Below are positions 53,954 to 64,000 of a stretch of DNA of 64,000 bases, in pieces. The notes under the pieces were generated by a model, which saw only the letters and a program-made list of their open reading frames with translations, made no database searches and was not told the DNA's origin. Where the stretch lies: assembly GCA_026210745.1 (NCBI GenBank), contig CP110632.1, forward strand, positions 1,797,001 to 1,861,000, read 5' to 3'. Origin of the DNA: Exobasidium rhododendri. Taxonomy: Eukaryota > Basidiomycota > Exobasidiomycetes > Exobasidiales > Exobasidiaceae. The position numbers and the translations under genes are program-made. The first letter of the stretch is position 1; every line of letters starts with the position of its first letter.

Positions 53954-56900
53954 CTACTCTGTGTCGTCCTGAGCCAAACGAGCAAGCAACGTCTGCTCCA
54001 CTTTCTGTTCGACCTCTTCCTGATTGGCAGCTAATGACTCTTCTGCGTCTTCTTCATCTGTCGCCCCCTCTACCCTTTCGGCCAGCTTCAATTTACTCTT
54101 GCCCAATTCTAGTATGTGCTCCTGTATGAATGATTGTTCATCAGATGAGTCGGTCAGACCTTTTCTCTCGCTTCTCTAACCTTTTCGAACTCCGCGGTCT
54201 ACAGCACTCACATCGATGGTGTTCTTGCTGATCAGCCGTATGATCGTGACCTTCTTTTCCTGGCCCATGCGATAGGCTCGGTCTGCTGCTTGTCGATCAT
54301 TCTGCGGGTTGAACTGGAGTTTGGGTGTCAAACGGTAGGAGAGTAAGATTAGAAACCACTACTACGACTGCTATTTCTCCATCGAAGATCGGCCGCTCAC
54401 ATCTTGGTCAAACAAAACGACCCAGTTGGCCGCTGTCAGGTTGATGCCGACTCCACCCGCCCTCGTACTCAGCAAGAAGCATCGGATACTCGTGTCCTTT
54501 GTGAACTCATCTACAATCTCCTGCCTGGAGTCGACGTCGGTGCTACCTGTGAATCCTCTATACGTGACGCCCATCACTTCTAGCGCTCTGCAGATGATTT
54601 CCAACGTCTGAACAAATTGACTGAAGATGATCAATCGCTCTCCTTGACTCGCCGCTTCATCTATCACTTCCTTCAATGCGCTGATCTTGCCTGCATTCAG
54701 CCATTCTTTGGAGGAGAGCATGTGTTTGTTACACGTCTTGTACTGAGCAGCGACTGACATGGATAGTTCGGCGTCACTGTTGATGGCGAAATCTTCCTTC
54801 TTCATCGTCAAGTCTTCATCGGCGTACTCTTCGTTCTTCAGATAGTCTCTCGCCAACGCTTCTAGCTTCGCATCAGTGAAGAGCCTTCGAAAGAGAAGTG
54901 GATGATTGGCTGCCTTTCTCAGCTCCATCAGGACGTGGCCACTTTTGTTCTTGTTGACTGGGCCTTTCTTGCCCCTCGTCGTCGTCGAGGCTGCCTGTTG
55001 CGCTGACTCCTGTTGCAACTGCAGTAGAGCCGCTTTACTCTTCGCAAAGGCGTCCTTGTAGATCTTGCTCTGATCGGGCGTCATTTCGCAGTACTTGACG
55101 ATTTCCGTCTTCGGCTTCAAGTCGAGCAGCACGTCTACTTTCTTCCTCCGAAGGAGAAAAGGTTGCATCATCTTCTTTGCTCGGTTGACTCGCTCTTTGG
55201 AGAGTTGACTCTGCTGATTTACTTTGAAGATCTGTCCTAGCGCTTCCTCCGCTCCTCGAAAATACGACGGCATGATGAACTTCAGCAAAGAGATCAGCTC
55301 GCCGAGGTTGTTCTGAAGAGGCGTGCCTGTCAAGAGCAACCGCCACTTTGCTCGAATCTTGACCAATTTCGTGTACTTGATCGACTTCTGGTTCTTAAGA
55401 ATGTGGCCTTCGTCGAAGATGCAGGCTTCAAATTCATACTTGCGCAAGAAGGTGTGGTCTCTCTCCCCACCAGAAGCCATGTCGTACGTGGTGATGATGA
55501 CGTCGACGTCATCTCTATTATGCCGAAGCTCCCTTTGCTGTACCATCCGTTCGCTCTGCGAGCCATGATACTTGTACACGTTCAGGCCCGGCCCAAAGAC
55601 CTTGAATTCCCTCATCCAGTTCGTCAGGACGGAACTCGGCACGACAATCAGGTGCGGTCTCTGGTCGTTCTTCTTGGTGACAATGTTGAGGAATGCTATG
55701 ACTTGAGCCGTCTTTCCCAGCCCCATATCATCGGCGAGAATGCCAGAGCAGTGCTTTCGATAGAGCAAGTACAACCAGTTTACTCCGTGCAGCTGAAAGT
55801 CTTTCAGTTGCACGCCCGCTGACAGCCCGTCGGGTTGGCCATGCAGGTATTCTTTGTCGTCTCCTCCTACAGTCGCTGATTTGTTCCACTCATCCAGCAC
55901 ACTATTCAACTTGCTGCCCATACTCTCGCATTTTTCCAGAACGCTATCAATCTGCTGCAATCCAGACATCAGGTCCACGCAATTGTGAAACAACTTTGGT
56001 GTGACTCCCTTTGCACTCTTGTTGCCCAGCTTCGACGTTACATCGTTACTCGAGGTGAAGGGCCGAAGCTCCATAATAGTGGTAGCTTGTTCCTTGTTCA
56101 CTCCAATAATGTCCATCAACTGCTTCTCATCGACTTGATTGAACCACTGCAGAGCCTTCTTTTCCTCTTTCTTCTCGCGATCAAAGCCCCCATCATCACT
56201 TCCATCGCTCGATTGATCATCACTGTCGCCATCGGAGACCGATATGCTGGACGTGGCAGCTGAGTTGGTGTGAGCGCTCTTCACTCGATTCACTGCTTTA
56301 TTCGGTGGTGGAGGGGGAGGCAGCTTTGCAAGAGGCGGCTTCACCTGCTGCGAGACAAAGACAGGCGAGCTACTAGCAGCTCGCGAGCTGACCTGGATCC
56401 CTTTACCGAAGGAGTGGTTGCCTTGTCGGTTCGAGGCTGGACTTTTCAGATAGGAAGCAGTACCTTGAGTCTTGGTAATAGGAGGCAATAGAGCGGCATG
56501 TCGAGCTGTGGTGTTCGGCACTGGTGGTGGAGTATTTGCTGCAGATGTGCTAGGAGAGGCAGCATAGTGCACTTTCAATGCTTGCATGGCTGCCACGTAG
56601 TCCGTCTTGCAGTCTATCAGAGACTTTTGTATGCGATCGATCTCCCAAGAAGGGTGTAGGCTGGCTATCCGCTTTGTTGCGTACTTCAAATCAGATTCTT
56701 CCACCGCCTTGCCGTTTGTTTGTGACGAAGAAGCAGACAAAGAAGTGGGCGCCGAAGTCAATTGCACATCGTCGTCATCTTCTGAATCTAAATTACTGAT
56801 GGCTCGCTTTCCACCCCGAATGAATTTCCTCTTCTTTGGAACTTCCTTGACGACTTCTTTGGATCCAATCGACGAGAGCGAGGAAGAGTCATCGTCATCA

Positions 56901-57379
56901 TCATCGATTACTACTGGACTCATTCGTCGCGTAGGCTTGGCCCCTTGGTATGTGAACTTCTCCATCGATGTCTTGAACTTCTTTTGAGAGCTGTGACTGG
57001 AGTCATTGTCTGATGAAAGCGACCTCTCACGTCTTGTAGTGCCATTCGTCGTCGTCGTCGTCTTGGGAGGTAGAGCATTCTCCGACCGAGCATTCATCTT
57101 TGCAGCCATACTTATTAATCTCGAACCAGAAGAAGAAGAAGAGGCAGCAGCAGGTGGGACCAGCGAGGAAGAAGAGGAGGAAGCCCCATTACTGCCTTTG
57201 TCCAAAGTTGGTGAGCCTGACTTGCGAAACTCCGTCCTTGAGAATTGACCAGACCCGTTCATTGCATTGGCCATTCGATTGCTCGATGGGAGATCGTGGG
57301 GGGCTCGAGGCACTCTCTTATCTTCGTCTCCTGCTGGTGGTCTAATCGGACTCGAGTCTGTCACCAAAATACGAGACAT
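53954..57379 (-). CDS. FUN30: Fun30/SMARCAD1-type SNF2 chromatin remodeler
   Basis: Three exons (57379-54401, 54313-54212, 54121-53954) give 1,082 residues. Fun30 slides/edits nucleosomes in silencing and DNA end resection. The N-terminal 430 residues are Ser-rich with a CUE-like ubiquitin-binding segment near 240-290 ('[17 protein letters not shown]'). ATPase lobe 1 has '[18 protein letters not shown]' (about 546) and '[11 protein letters not shown]' (about 655), the DEGH box typical of this subfamily. Lobe 2 has '[17 protein letters not shown]', '[20 protein letters not shown]' and, in exon 2, '[17 protein letters not shown]'. Without the two small exons the helicase would lack motif VI, so the spliced model is needed. 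Confidence 0.96.
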
Positions 57380-57774
57380 GTCACTACTAATTGAACGACA
57401 GAGCAGAAACAAATGCGAGGGACGGAAAGAAGAAGAAGCAGTGACGAGGTAGGGAGGAAGCGGTAAACTAGAAGTGCGTACTTCAAAAAAACAAATTAAA
57501 ATACCCTTGGCTAGATTCCCAGGTGAACGCGCCTACCTAATCCGCGCCACAAATTATCTCTCACTTCACGCGACGAGTTGTTGCTCTAACATTGCGCATC
57601 GTAGCAGTCGTTCATGGGAAGTCTATAGTCTAACATTATCGAACAGTCGTTCATACACAAATTAACACACAACTAACAAGTAAGATAGCAGTACACTCTA
57701 TGGCTACTTCAGGAGCTTTCTCTTTCTGTAATCTGACGGAATCGTACGTGCGATCCTGATGAGGACCTTGGCGA
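57380..57774. promoter_or_regulatory. FUN30 upstream region and 3' flank of helicase gene
   Basis: 395 bp between two minus-strand genes; AT-rich near 57600-57690. Nothing else seen. Confidence 0.45.
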
Positions 57775-60207
57775 TCAATACGCGGGTCCACCTCCTCGTC
57801 CTCCTCGACCACGGCCAAATCCTCCTCTACCACCGCCGCCGCCTCCTCGACCTCCTCCAAATGATGGGCCGTCTTGTCCGCCACCTCTTCCGCCTCCTCT
57901 TCCACCCCCTCTACCTCCTCCTCCTCCTCCTCTTCCTCCGCCACGTCCGCCACGATCGTTGGAAAGACTCTCATCAGCCCGTCGCTTGTTGGTTGCAGGC
58001 TTGCCCTCATCGTCATCGTTCAGGTAATCGGGCAGGACCGACACAATGTGAAGGCCAGGAACACCCTGATATGAGAGTCGGTCACTGATTAATTCTTGCG
58101 ACGTTCAAAGCTTTTTGGTCAGACACTCACCTTCAATCCCATCTTTCCCACCGTCTTTGCAAGTAGAGGAGGAGGAGGACCGTCTTGACCTTGTTGATAA
58201 AAGAGTGCTGACTTTGCAAAGTCATTCATCTCTCGCACAAGATCTGCGGGAGTCCATCTGAGGTCCTTGAGGAATCCCTTCTGGTAACCAATGCCTGTAA
58301 AGAGTGTATCACAAGATGACGGTCATCAGTGCCTCTTCAGCAGCTACATAAATTCCTTTCAATCAGTCAAGAGATCGCACTCACCTGCTGAGTATGCTTG
58401 AGCCTTTTCCTTGTCGCTGACCTGCAACATCGCTTTTGTCACTCTGCTCTTGCAGTCTGCCAAATTGGGTACATCGTTGATCTGACTGATGGATAGTGTA
58501 CGCATTTCTTTCTTCTGAAGGAAGAATTGTTCAGCTGGACTAAGCAGGAGTATCCCGGATCCAGAGGCGCCGGCACCTGTTCACAGATGGAGGGTGTGAG
58601 GGTCAGGTCGTACTCCATCATCATTTCCTTCTAAGACACGGCACTCACGAGCTGTTCTGCCCAGTCGGTGGATGTACTGCTCGCCATTGGCAGGCAAACC
58701 TACTTGAATGACTTGAGTGACTCCTGGGAAGTCGACACCTCGAGCCGTTACATCACTACTACACAGGATCCCTTTCACTGCTGCTCCGAACGCTTGACTG
58801 GCTTTGCCTCTCGTAGCTTGCGATTTTCGCGAATGCAATTCAAAGAGAGGTACGCCATTCAAGGGACCACTTCCTTGTGACTGTGACTGCAACGCTTGTA
58901 ATAGTGCAAAGAAGAGACCCGTCATACGAGCTGTCGGGAAGAACAAGATCACCTTACTAGTCAAAGGGTCCTTTTGGAAGCTTTGCTCGAGAAATGCAAT
59001 CGTTGCTGGGAACATGTCGACTGATGGAATGAGAACAAACTCTTGAGGGACGTGCTCGTGAGTGTTCTCTTCACCAGGTTTGAGCGTGTTGATGATGACA
59101 TGGTTAGGATCCAAGTCCGCCACTTCGCGAATGCCCTGGGGAATCGTCGCTGAAAAGAGGAGGGATTGACGAGGCTGTGTCTTTCTTGGAGGCATGGCCG
59201 AGATCTACAGGGCGATGGTCTGTCAGTCGAGCCCCCCAATCATATTGACTCTGCCTCTCTCCAGGAGGGGTCTGTGAGCACTCACAATCTTCTTTAATTC
59301 ATTTCGGAAGCCCATGTCGAGCATTCGATCAGCCTCATCGAGGATCAGCACACGGACTTTCGTCATCTGTCGCGACAAGCCTGAATTCTCAATGTGATCC
59401 AGCAATCTTCCAGGAGTCGCAACGAGAATATCACATCGATTTCTCTGAAGTCCCTTTTGTTCCGTGCTCATCTGTCATGCAGCAGAACGATGAAGGTACG
59501 GATGGAGTTGTGAGCAACGATAAGATCCACAATTACTACAAAGGACACCCTCATCTCTCGCACGACTTGTGACTCACGTTTGTCCCACCGATGCAATGTT
59601 GGACTTGCAACTTGTTCCCCACGTTTGCCAACAACATCTTGGCTTCCTTTTCGATCTGTAGCGCTAGTTCTCTCGTGGGACTCAAGACAAGAATCGAAAT
59701 ATCGCAAGGAGAATGATTTGAGGGCGGGTTGGTGAGAAGGGATTGGATAGTTGGTAGCAAGAAGGCCACTGTCTTTCCGGTTCCTGTCTTAGCTTGGGCA
59801 ATCATATCGACTCCTGAGATGATTGGGTCAAATGTAGCGGCTTGAACTAAGCTCATATGTGAGAATTTGATAGACGATAGTAGTGATTGGTCTATCTTGC
59901 CGGCGAGACTATCAAAGGTGACGTCACTTAGATGACTGGTGTCTCTTGAGGGCGTGACGGGTCTCGATTCCAATTCAGGCGTCTCAGCATTGCTGCTTAC
60001 CACATTGCTTGTATCTCTAGATGGTACGGCACTTCTGAATTGACGCTGACTATTCCCAGCCATCTGATTTCCTCCCCTTCCTCCTCCTCCTCTTCCTCCT
60101 CCCCCTCCTCCACCACCTCCTCCTCTTCCTCCGCGGAATCCATTTCTTCTTGGTTCAGACATTATGAACGATCGAATGAGCCCGGTCTGTTGCAGGCGTC
60201 GCAACAT
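57775..60207 (-). CDS. MSS116: DEAD-box RNA helicase, MSS116-like, with RGG-rich ends
   Basis: Six exons (60207-59578, 59471-59286, 59204-58649, 58576-58385, 58294-58131, 58065-57775) give 672 residues. Motifs in order: Q motif region '[15 protein letters not shown]', Walker A 'AKTGTGKT', 'SPTRELALQ', 'ATPGRLLDH', '[12 protein letters not shown]', 'FSATIP', '[10 protein letters not shown]', and 'HRLGRTAR'. The C-terminal part ('[14 protein letters not shown]') resembles the Mss116/DBP extension. The first 15 residues ('[15 protein letters not shown]') look like a mitochondrial presequence, and the in-frame Met at 16 begins '[14 protein letters not shown]', so two forms are possible. Both termini carry Arg-Gly-Gly repeats that bind RNA. 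The symbol reflects family resemblance and is not proof of orthology. Confidence 0.88.
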
Positions 60208-60581
60208 GCAATTGCTGCTGCTCTAATTTGTTCTGGATGAGGACACTCGATTGATACGAAGGGTAGCAATGAGCAGGTCGTGAACCAAGGGCGGTTCTCC
60301 CTCCTCACCCAAAAGATGAAGATAAACTTCCTAAAATTTAATCACTGCATGGGACAAATTTTTTGCTGCTTAATTCGTGTGTCCTTAGCGTCGCGTGGAC
60401 GTGATCGGCTCTTTCTCATTTTTCCCGACTGCATACACACTTTCTTCTCAGAGTTAAGGAGTGGTGAATGACACCTCTTTCAAAGATCTTAAAGTCCCCC
60501 ACTTGAGTGACGTAGACGAACTTCTTCCCCTCTCCAGTTTCCAACAAAGCCATACAGCCAAAGGATATTCCTCAGCTGCCA
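60208..60581. promoter_or_regulatory. Divergent promoter of the MSS116-like gene and ARO1
   Basis: 374 bp. Contains a 12-codon upstream ORF at 60468-60506 ahead of ARO1 and a C/T-rich stretch at 60525-60545. Pathway genes of this kind are often under general amino-acid control, but no TGACTC site was spotted. Confidence 0.5.
60468..60506 (+). other. Upstream ORF (12 codons) in the ARO1 leader
   Basis: ATG at 60468 runs to a TGA at 60504-60506 and encodes MTPLSKILKSPT. Its stop is 75 bases before the ARO1 ATG, with no other ATG between. It can regulate ARO1 only if the mRNA starts upstream of 60468, which is not known. Confidence 0.4.
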
Positions 60582-63500
60582 ATGGCTGCCAGATCTACTC
60601 CGAATGGCGTGGGTGTAAAGGCAGCCTCGTACCACAATCCGCCGATACGAGGTCCAACGGGTGCTTCCATTCATCAATTGCGCTGTCTCACCTCGACCAT
60701 CGAACTAGGCTTCCATCTGATCCCTCACATCGTCCATACCATTCTACAGAACTTACCATCGTCTACGTACGTGTTGGTCTCGGACTCAAATATTGCATCA
60801 CTCCATCTTACAACCTTTGTAGATGAATTCCGAGCGAGCGTTGCCAAGTCGCCTCGACCAGGAAAGGCTCCTCGTCTACTCATTAAGATCATCGCTCCTG
60901 GCGAAACATCGAAATCGAGGGAGACAAAAGCAGAATTAGAAGACTGGCTGTTAGGCGAAAGAGTGACGAGAGATGCCATTGTCATGGCGCTAGGTGGAGG
61001 AGTCATCGGGGATCTGATAGGATTTGTTTCAGCTACGTTTATGAGAGGTTTGAAGTTTGTGCAAATCCCTACCACACTCCTTGCCATGGTTGATTCTGCC
61101 GTAGGAGGCAAGACAGCAATTGACACTCCGCATGGAAAGAATTTGATTGGCGCATTTCATCAGCCGCAGTACATCTTCATAGATGCTGCTTTTCTTCTGA
61201 CTCTACCTGAGCGCGAATGGAGTAATGGCATGGCAGAGGTGGTCAAGACTGCTGCGATTTGGGATTCAGTCGACTTTGAGAAATTGGAGTCAAAAGCGGC
61301 TGCAATTCGATCAGCAGTGCTTGGACCTTTCGCAAAAGATGTGCCTGCTGATCAAGGTCGAACGCTAGAAAACCGAACGGAAGCGCAAACACTGCTTCTG
61401 GATGTCATCCGAGGTTCAGTCGGCGTCAAGGCGCATATTGTCAACATTGATGAGAAAGAAACTGGACTACGAAACCTGGTCAACTTTGGACACAGTATCG
61501 GACATGCCATTGAAGCCATCTTGACGCCAGACATGCTGCATGGAGAATGTATCGCCATTGGAATGATTTTGGAAGCAGAAATCGCTCGCTTCACGAATGG
61601 GCTGTCCCAAGTCGCCATTGGTCGACTCAGTCGTTGCCTCAAGGAATACAACCTGCCTATTTCACTCTCTGATCCTCGTGTGACCAGACTGAGTAGAGCT
61701 GCGGATCTCAGTATCGACCGATTGCTGGACATCATGCGAGTAGACAAGAAGAATTCTGGAGATGAAAAGAAGATTGTGTTGCTAAGTCACATCGGTGGAA
61801 CTGTAGAAGAAAAAGCAAGTACAGTGGCAGACGACATCATTCGAAGGGTCTTGAGCTCTTCCGTTCGAGTCGTTCCAGCGGCGATTGGAAGCCCGAAAGC
61901 AAAGGTGACGATCTCTACACCTGGCTCGAAATCTATCTCCAATCGAGCCCTCGTCTTGGCCGCTCTTGCTGGAGGCACTTGCAAATTGCGCAACCTACTC
62001 CACTCCGATGACACGCAAGTGATGATGGCAGGCCTGGAAGATCTCAAAGCAGCTTCTTTCGCTTGGGAAGATGGTGGAGATACAATCGTCGTCACGGGCA
62101 ACAAAGGCAAACTCAGCAAGCCTGCCGGTAACAAGGAAATTTACCTTCAAAATGCAGGTACCGCTGCCCGTTTCATGACTACAATCTGTGTCCTCGTGGG
62201 CGGAGATGAGGCAGTCACAATCACAGGCAACAAGCGAATGAAGGAAAGGCCAGTGGGAGCTCTGGTGGATGCTCTACGATCCAACGGCACTTCGATAGAT
62301 TACGTCGAGAGCTCGGGCTGCTTGCCTCTGCAGATCAGAGGGTCTACCTCAGGACTGCAAGGAGGAAAAATTGAGCTGGCGGCAAGCATCAGTTCGCAGT
62401 ACGTCTCCTCCATTCTACTGTGTGCTCCTTATGCGAAGGAAGATGTCATCCTGGATTTGATCGGCGGATCCGTCATCTCACAACCCTACATTGACATGAC
62501 GATTGCGATGATGAAGACGTTTGGAATCGAGGTAGAAAGACTGCAAGATGTTAATACAGGCAAACCGGGCAACTCCTATCGAATTCCTAGAGGGTGCTAT
62601 GTGAATCCGGCAGTCTATGACATTGAGAGTGATGCAAGTAGTGCTACATACCCCTTGGCCTTGGCTGCCATTCTCGGAACAGAATGTACCGTCCCTAATA
62701 TCGGAGCAAGCAGTCTGCAAGGAGACGCACAATTTGCAAAGCAGATTCTCGAGCCAATGGGATGCAAAGTGACGCAGACAGCCTCCAGTACGACTGTATC
62801 TGGACCACCGATTGGACAACTGTGTCAGATCGGCGTAGTAGACATGGAATCAATGACGGATGCCTTCCTGACCGCTTGTGTCTTGCTCGCGGTTGCACCG
62901 ACACCGTCCAAAGATGGCAAGAAATCGACGAGGATTACGGGCATTGCCAATCAACGTGTCAAGGAATGCAACCGGATTCGAGCCATGATGGATGAACTGG
63001 CAAAGTTCGGGGTGAAGACTGCAGAGCATGAAGACGGTCTGGAGATCTTTGGTATGGACTACACTCACCTTCGCGATCACGTCACTGTCCACTGCTACGA
63101 CGATCACCGAGTCGCTATGGCTTTCACCGTCTTGGCCACACTTGCACCCAATCAGGGGGCGATTATCGACGAGCGAAGATGTGTGGAAAAAACTTGGCCG
63201 AATTGGTGGGACGATCTGGAGACGAGGCTGGGCATCAAAGTGCAAGGCTTGGACACTCCTGCAACTGCTTCCTCTTCCAGTCGAGCGACTGCTACCCTGA
63301 GTCGCATCAGCAAGAGTCTGACTCCAGTGCAGTACGAAGCAGATGCCACCATATTCTGCATCGGGATGAGAGCGTCCGGAAAGACGTACTTGGGTGGATT
63401 CGGTGCCGCTGCCCTCAAAAGGCCCTTCCTGGACGCCGACGTCCTGTTCAACGAGAAGTACCACTTGAACAACTTCGTCCAAGAGCATGGATGGCCAGCC

Positions 63501-64000
63501 TTTCGTCAAGCAGAGACAGACATCTTGCGGGATTTGATGGAGAACAAGTCGAAGGGGTACCTTGTCTCACTGGGAGGAGGCGTGGTGGAGACGCCGGAGA
63601 ACAGAAAGCTACTACAGGAGTACGCAAAGAGTAAAGGGCCGGTGGTGTACGTTGTTCGAGACATCGATGAAGTGGTTGCTTTCCTTTCGACGAGTGACCG
63701 ACCTGCTTACGGTGAACCAGTTCGAGATGTGTTCAAGCGAAGGCAGCCATGGTTTTACGAGTGCTCCAGCTATGAATTGGTCAGCTACTCTGGTGATCAG
63801 GACGTCACCGACACTTTTGACGTGGACAGGAAACTGGAGCTGTCAAGGTCTCCGTCGATGCTCTCCATGTCAGAGAGTCAAAGGATAGCACCCGGTCCAC
63901 CCAACAAAGCTGCATCGATTCGGAAGCCAGTCGGATTAGAGTCTGAAGTTTCTCGATTCTTCAAGTTCATTGCCGGGGAAGAATCGAATCAGGTTGCAGG
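60582..64000 (+). CDS. ARO1: Pentafunctional AROM polypeptide, N-terminal 1,139 codons (cut by window end)
   Basis: The frame is open without introns from ATG 60582 to the window end. AROM performs steps 2-6 of the shikimate pathway. Dehydroquinate synthase comes first ('[19 protein letters not shown]', '[20 protein letters not shown]', '[14 protein letters not shown]'). EPSP synthase follows with '[20 protein letters not shown]' (about 446), '[11 protein letters not shown]' and 'HDHRVAMAF'-like '[14 protein letters not shown]'. Shikimate kinase starts about 922 with the Walker A '[13 protein letters not shown]' and has '[10 protein letters not shown]' and '[13 protein letters not shown]'. 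A Ser-rich linker then leads to the dehydroquinase, of which only the very start is present; shikimate dehydrogenase lies beyond. The N-terminal residues 'VKAASYHN' fit basidiomycete AROM proteins, supporting the start. Confidence 0.96.
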   Translation, partial: MAARSTPNGVGVKAASYHNPPIRGPTGASIHQLRCLTSTIELGFHLIPHIVHTILQNLPSSTYVLVSDSNIASLHLTTFVDEFRASVAKSPRPGKAPRLLIKIIAPGETSKSRETKAELEDWLLGERVTRDAIVMALGGGVIGDLIGFVSATFMRGLKFVQIPTTLLAMVDSAVGGKTAIDTPHGKNLIGAFHQPQYIFIDAAFLLTLPEREWSNGMAEVVKTAAIWDSVDFEKLESKAAAIRSAVLGPFAKDVPADQGRTLENRTEAQTLLLDVIRGSVGVKAHIVNIDEKETGLRNLVNFGHSIGHAIEAILTPDMLHGECIAIGMILEAEIARFTNGLSQVAIGRLSRCLKEYNLPISLSDPRVTRLSRAADLSIDRLLDIMRVDKKNSGDEKKIVLLSHIGGTVEEKASTVADDIIRRVLSSSVRVVPAAIGSPKAKVTISTPGSKSISNRALVLAALAGGTCKLRNLLHSDDTQVMMAGLEDLKAASFAWEDGGDTIVVTGNKGKLSKPAGNKEIYLQNAGTAARFMTTICVLVGGDEAVTITGNKRMKERPVGALVDALRSNGTSIDYVESSGCLPLQIRGSTSGLQGGKIELAASISSQYVSSILLCAPYAKEDVILDLIGGSVISQPYIDMTIAMMKTFGIEVERLQDVNTGKPGNSYRIPRGCYVNPAVYDIESDASSATYPLALAAILGTECTVPNIGASSLQGDAQFAKQILEPMGCKVTQTASSTTVSGPPIGQLCQIGVVDMESMTDAFLTACVLLAVAPTPSKDGKKSTRITGIANQRVKECNRIRAMMDELAKFGVKTAEHEDGLEIFGMDYTHLRDHVTVHCYDDHRVAMAFTVLATLAPNQGAIIDERRCVEKTWPNWWDDLETRLGIKVQGLDTPATASSSSRATATLSRISKSLTPVQYEADATIFCIGMRASGKTYLGGFGAAALKRPFLDADVLFNEKYHLNNFVQEHGWPAFRQAETDILRDLMENKSKGYLVSLGGGVVETPENRKLLQEYAKSKGPVVYVVRDIDEVVAFLSTSDRPAYGEPVRDVFKRRQPWFYECSSYELVSYSGDQDVTDTFDVDRKLELSRSPSMLSMSESQRIAPGPPNKAASIRKPVGLESEVSRFFKFIAGEESNQVA

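Noticed and set aside
61352-63509. Several 100-220 codon minus-strand ORFs within ARO1
   Set aside because: Antisense shadows of the strongly conserved AROM frame.

Overview
The window reads as nuclear DNA of a basidiomycete fungus. The genes are eukaryotic and closely packed. Introns are about 50-190 nt with GT..AG ends and CTAAC/CTGAC-type branch points, and several very long genes are intronless (SF3B1, gamma-tubulin complex GCP3, PKA regulatory subunit). The proteins present (AROM, homoisocitrate dehydrogenase, formate dehydrogenase, Rheb, Fun30, TRAPPC2L, a long-linker PKA regulatory subunit) and the gene architecture suit a smut-like or other Ustilaginomycotina lineage, but the species cannot be fixed from sequence alone. 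I saw no tRNA, rRNA, transposon, CRISPR array or viral insertion. Coordinates given for spliced genes span start to stop codon; exons are listed in each entry.

Layout. 0-6 kb: C-terminal end of a GPI-type aspartic protease, a PP2A activator (PTPA), then SNF7 (ESCRT-III) and NAP1 on the minus strand. 6-17 kb: an unrecognised acidic protein, an NmrA-like protein, an MFS transporter, the PKA regulatory subunit, an aldehyde dehydrogenase and a secreted GH43 glycosidase. 17-25.5 kb: GCP3, Rheb and an ER DnaJ/TPR co-chaperone of the P58IPK type. 25.8-35 kb: an inositol polyphosphate 5-phosphatase, an AMMECR1 protein, a divergent pair of respiratory-complex assembly factors (SDHAF3 and a CBP4-like protein), a mitochondrial HotDog thioesterase, TRAPPC2L and formate dehydrogenase. 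35-43 kb: ESA1 and SF3B1 sharing a 297-bp divergent promoter, then an AMSH-type JAMM deubiquitinase. 43-47 kb: two tandem paralogues carrying the DUF262/GmrSD-N domain. 47-64 kb: homoisocitrate dehydrogenase (LYS12), a mitochondrial PPR-like protein, GCN5, FUN30, an MSS116-type DEAD-box helicase and the first 1,139 codons of the pentafunctional AROM enzyme, cut by the window end.

Themes. Chromatin and transcription are well represented (NAP1, ESA1, GCN5, FUN30), as are mitochondrial biogenesis (SDHAF3, CBP4-like, HotDog, PPR-like, MSS116-like), endosomal sorting (SNF7 with the ESCRT-linked AMSH enzyme), nutrient signalling (PKA-R, Rheb, PTPA) and amino-acid synthesis (LYS12, ARO1). I read these as ordinary eukaryotic neighbourhoods, not an operon-like system. 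The most unusual items are the tandem DUF262 pair, a Rheb whose guanine-specificity motif has Gln in place of Asn, a GCN5 with a PCAF-like N-terminal Cys/His region, and several gene models that simple ORF reading gets wrong (GH43 terminal exon, HotDog first exon, NAGNAG acceptor in the AMSH gene).
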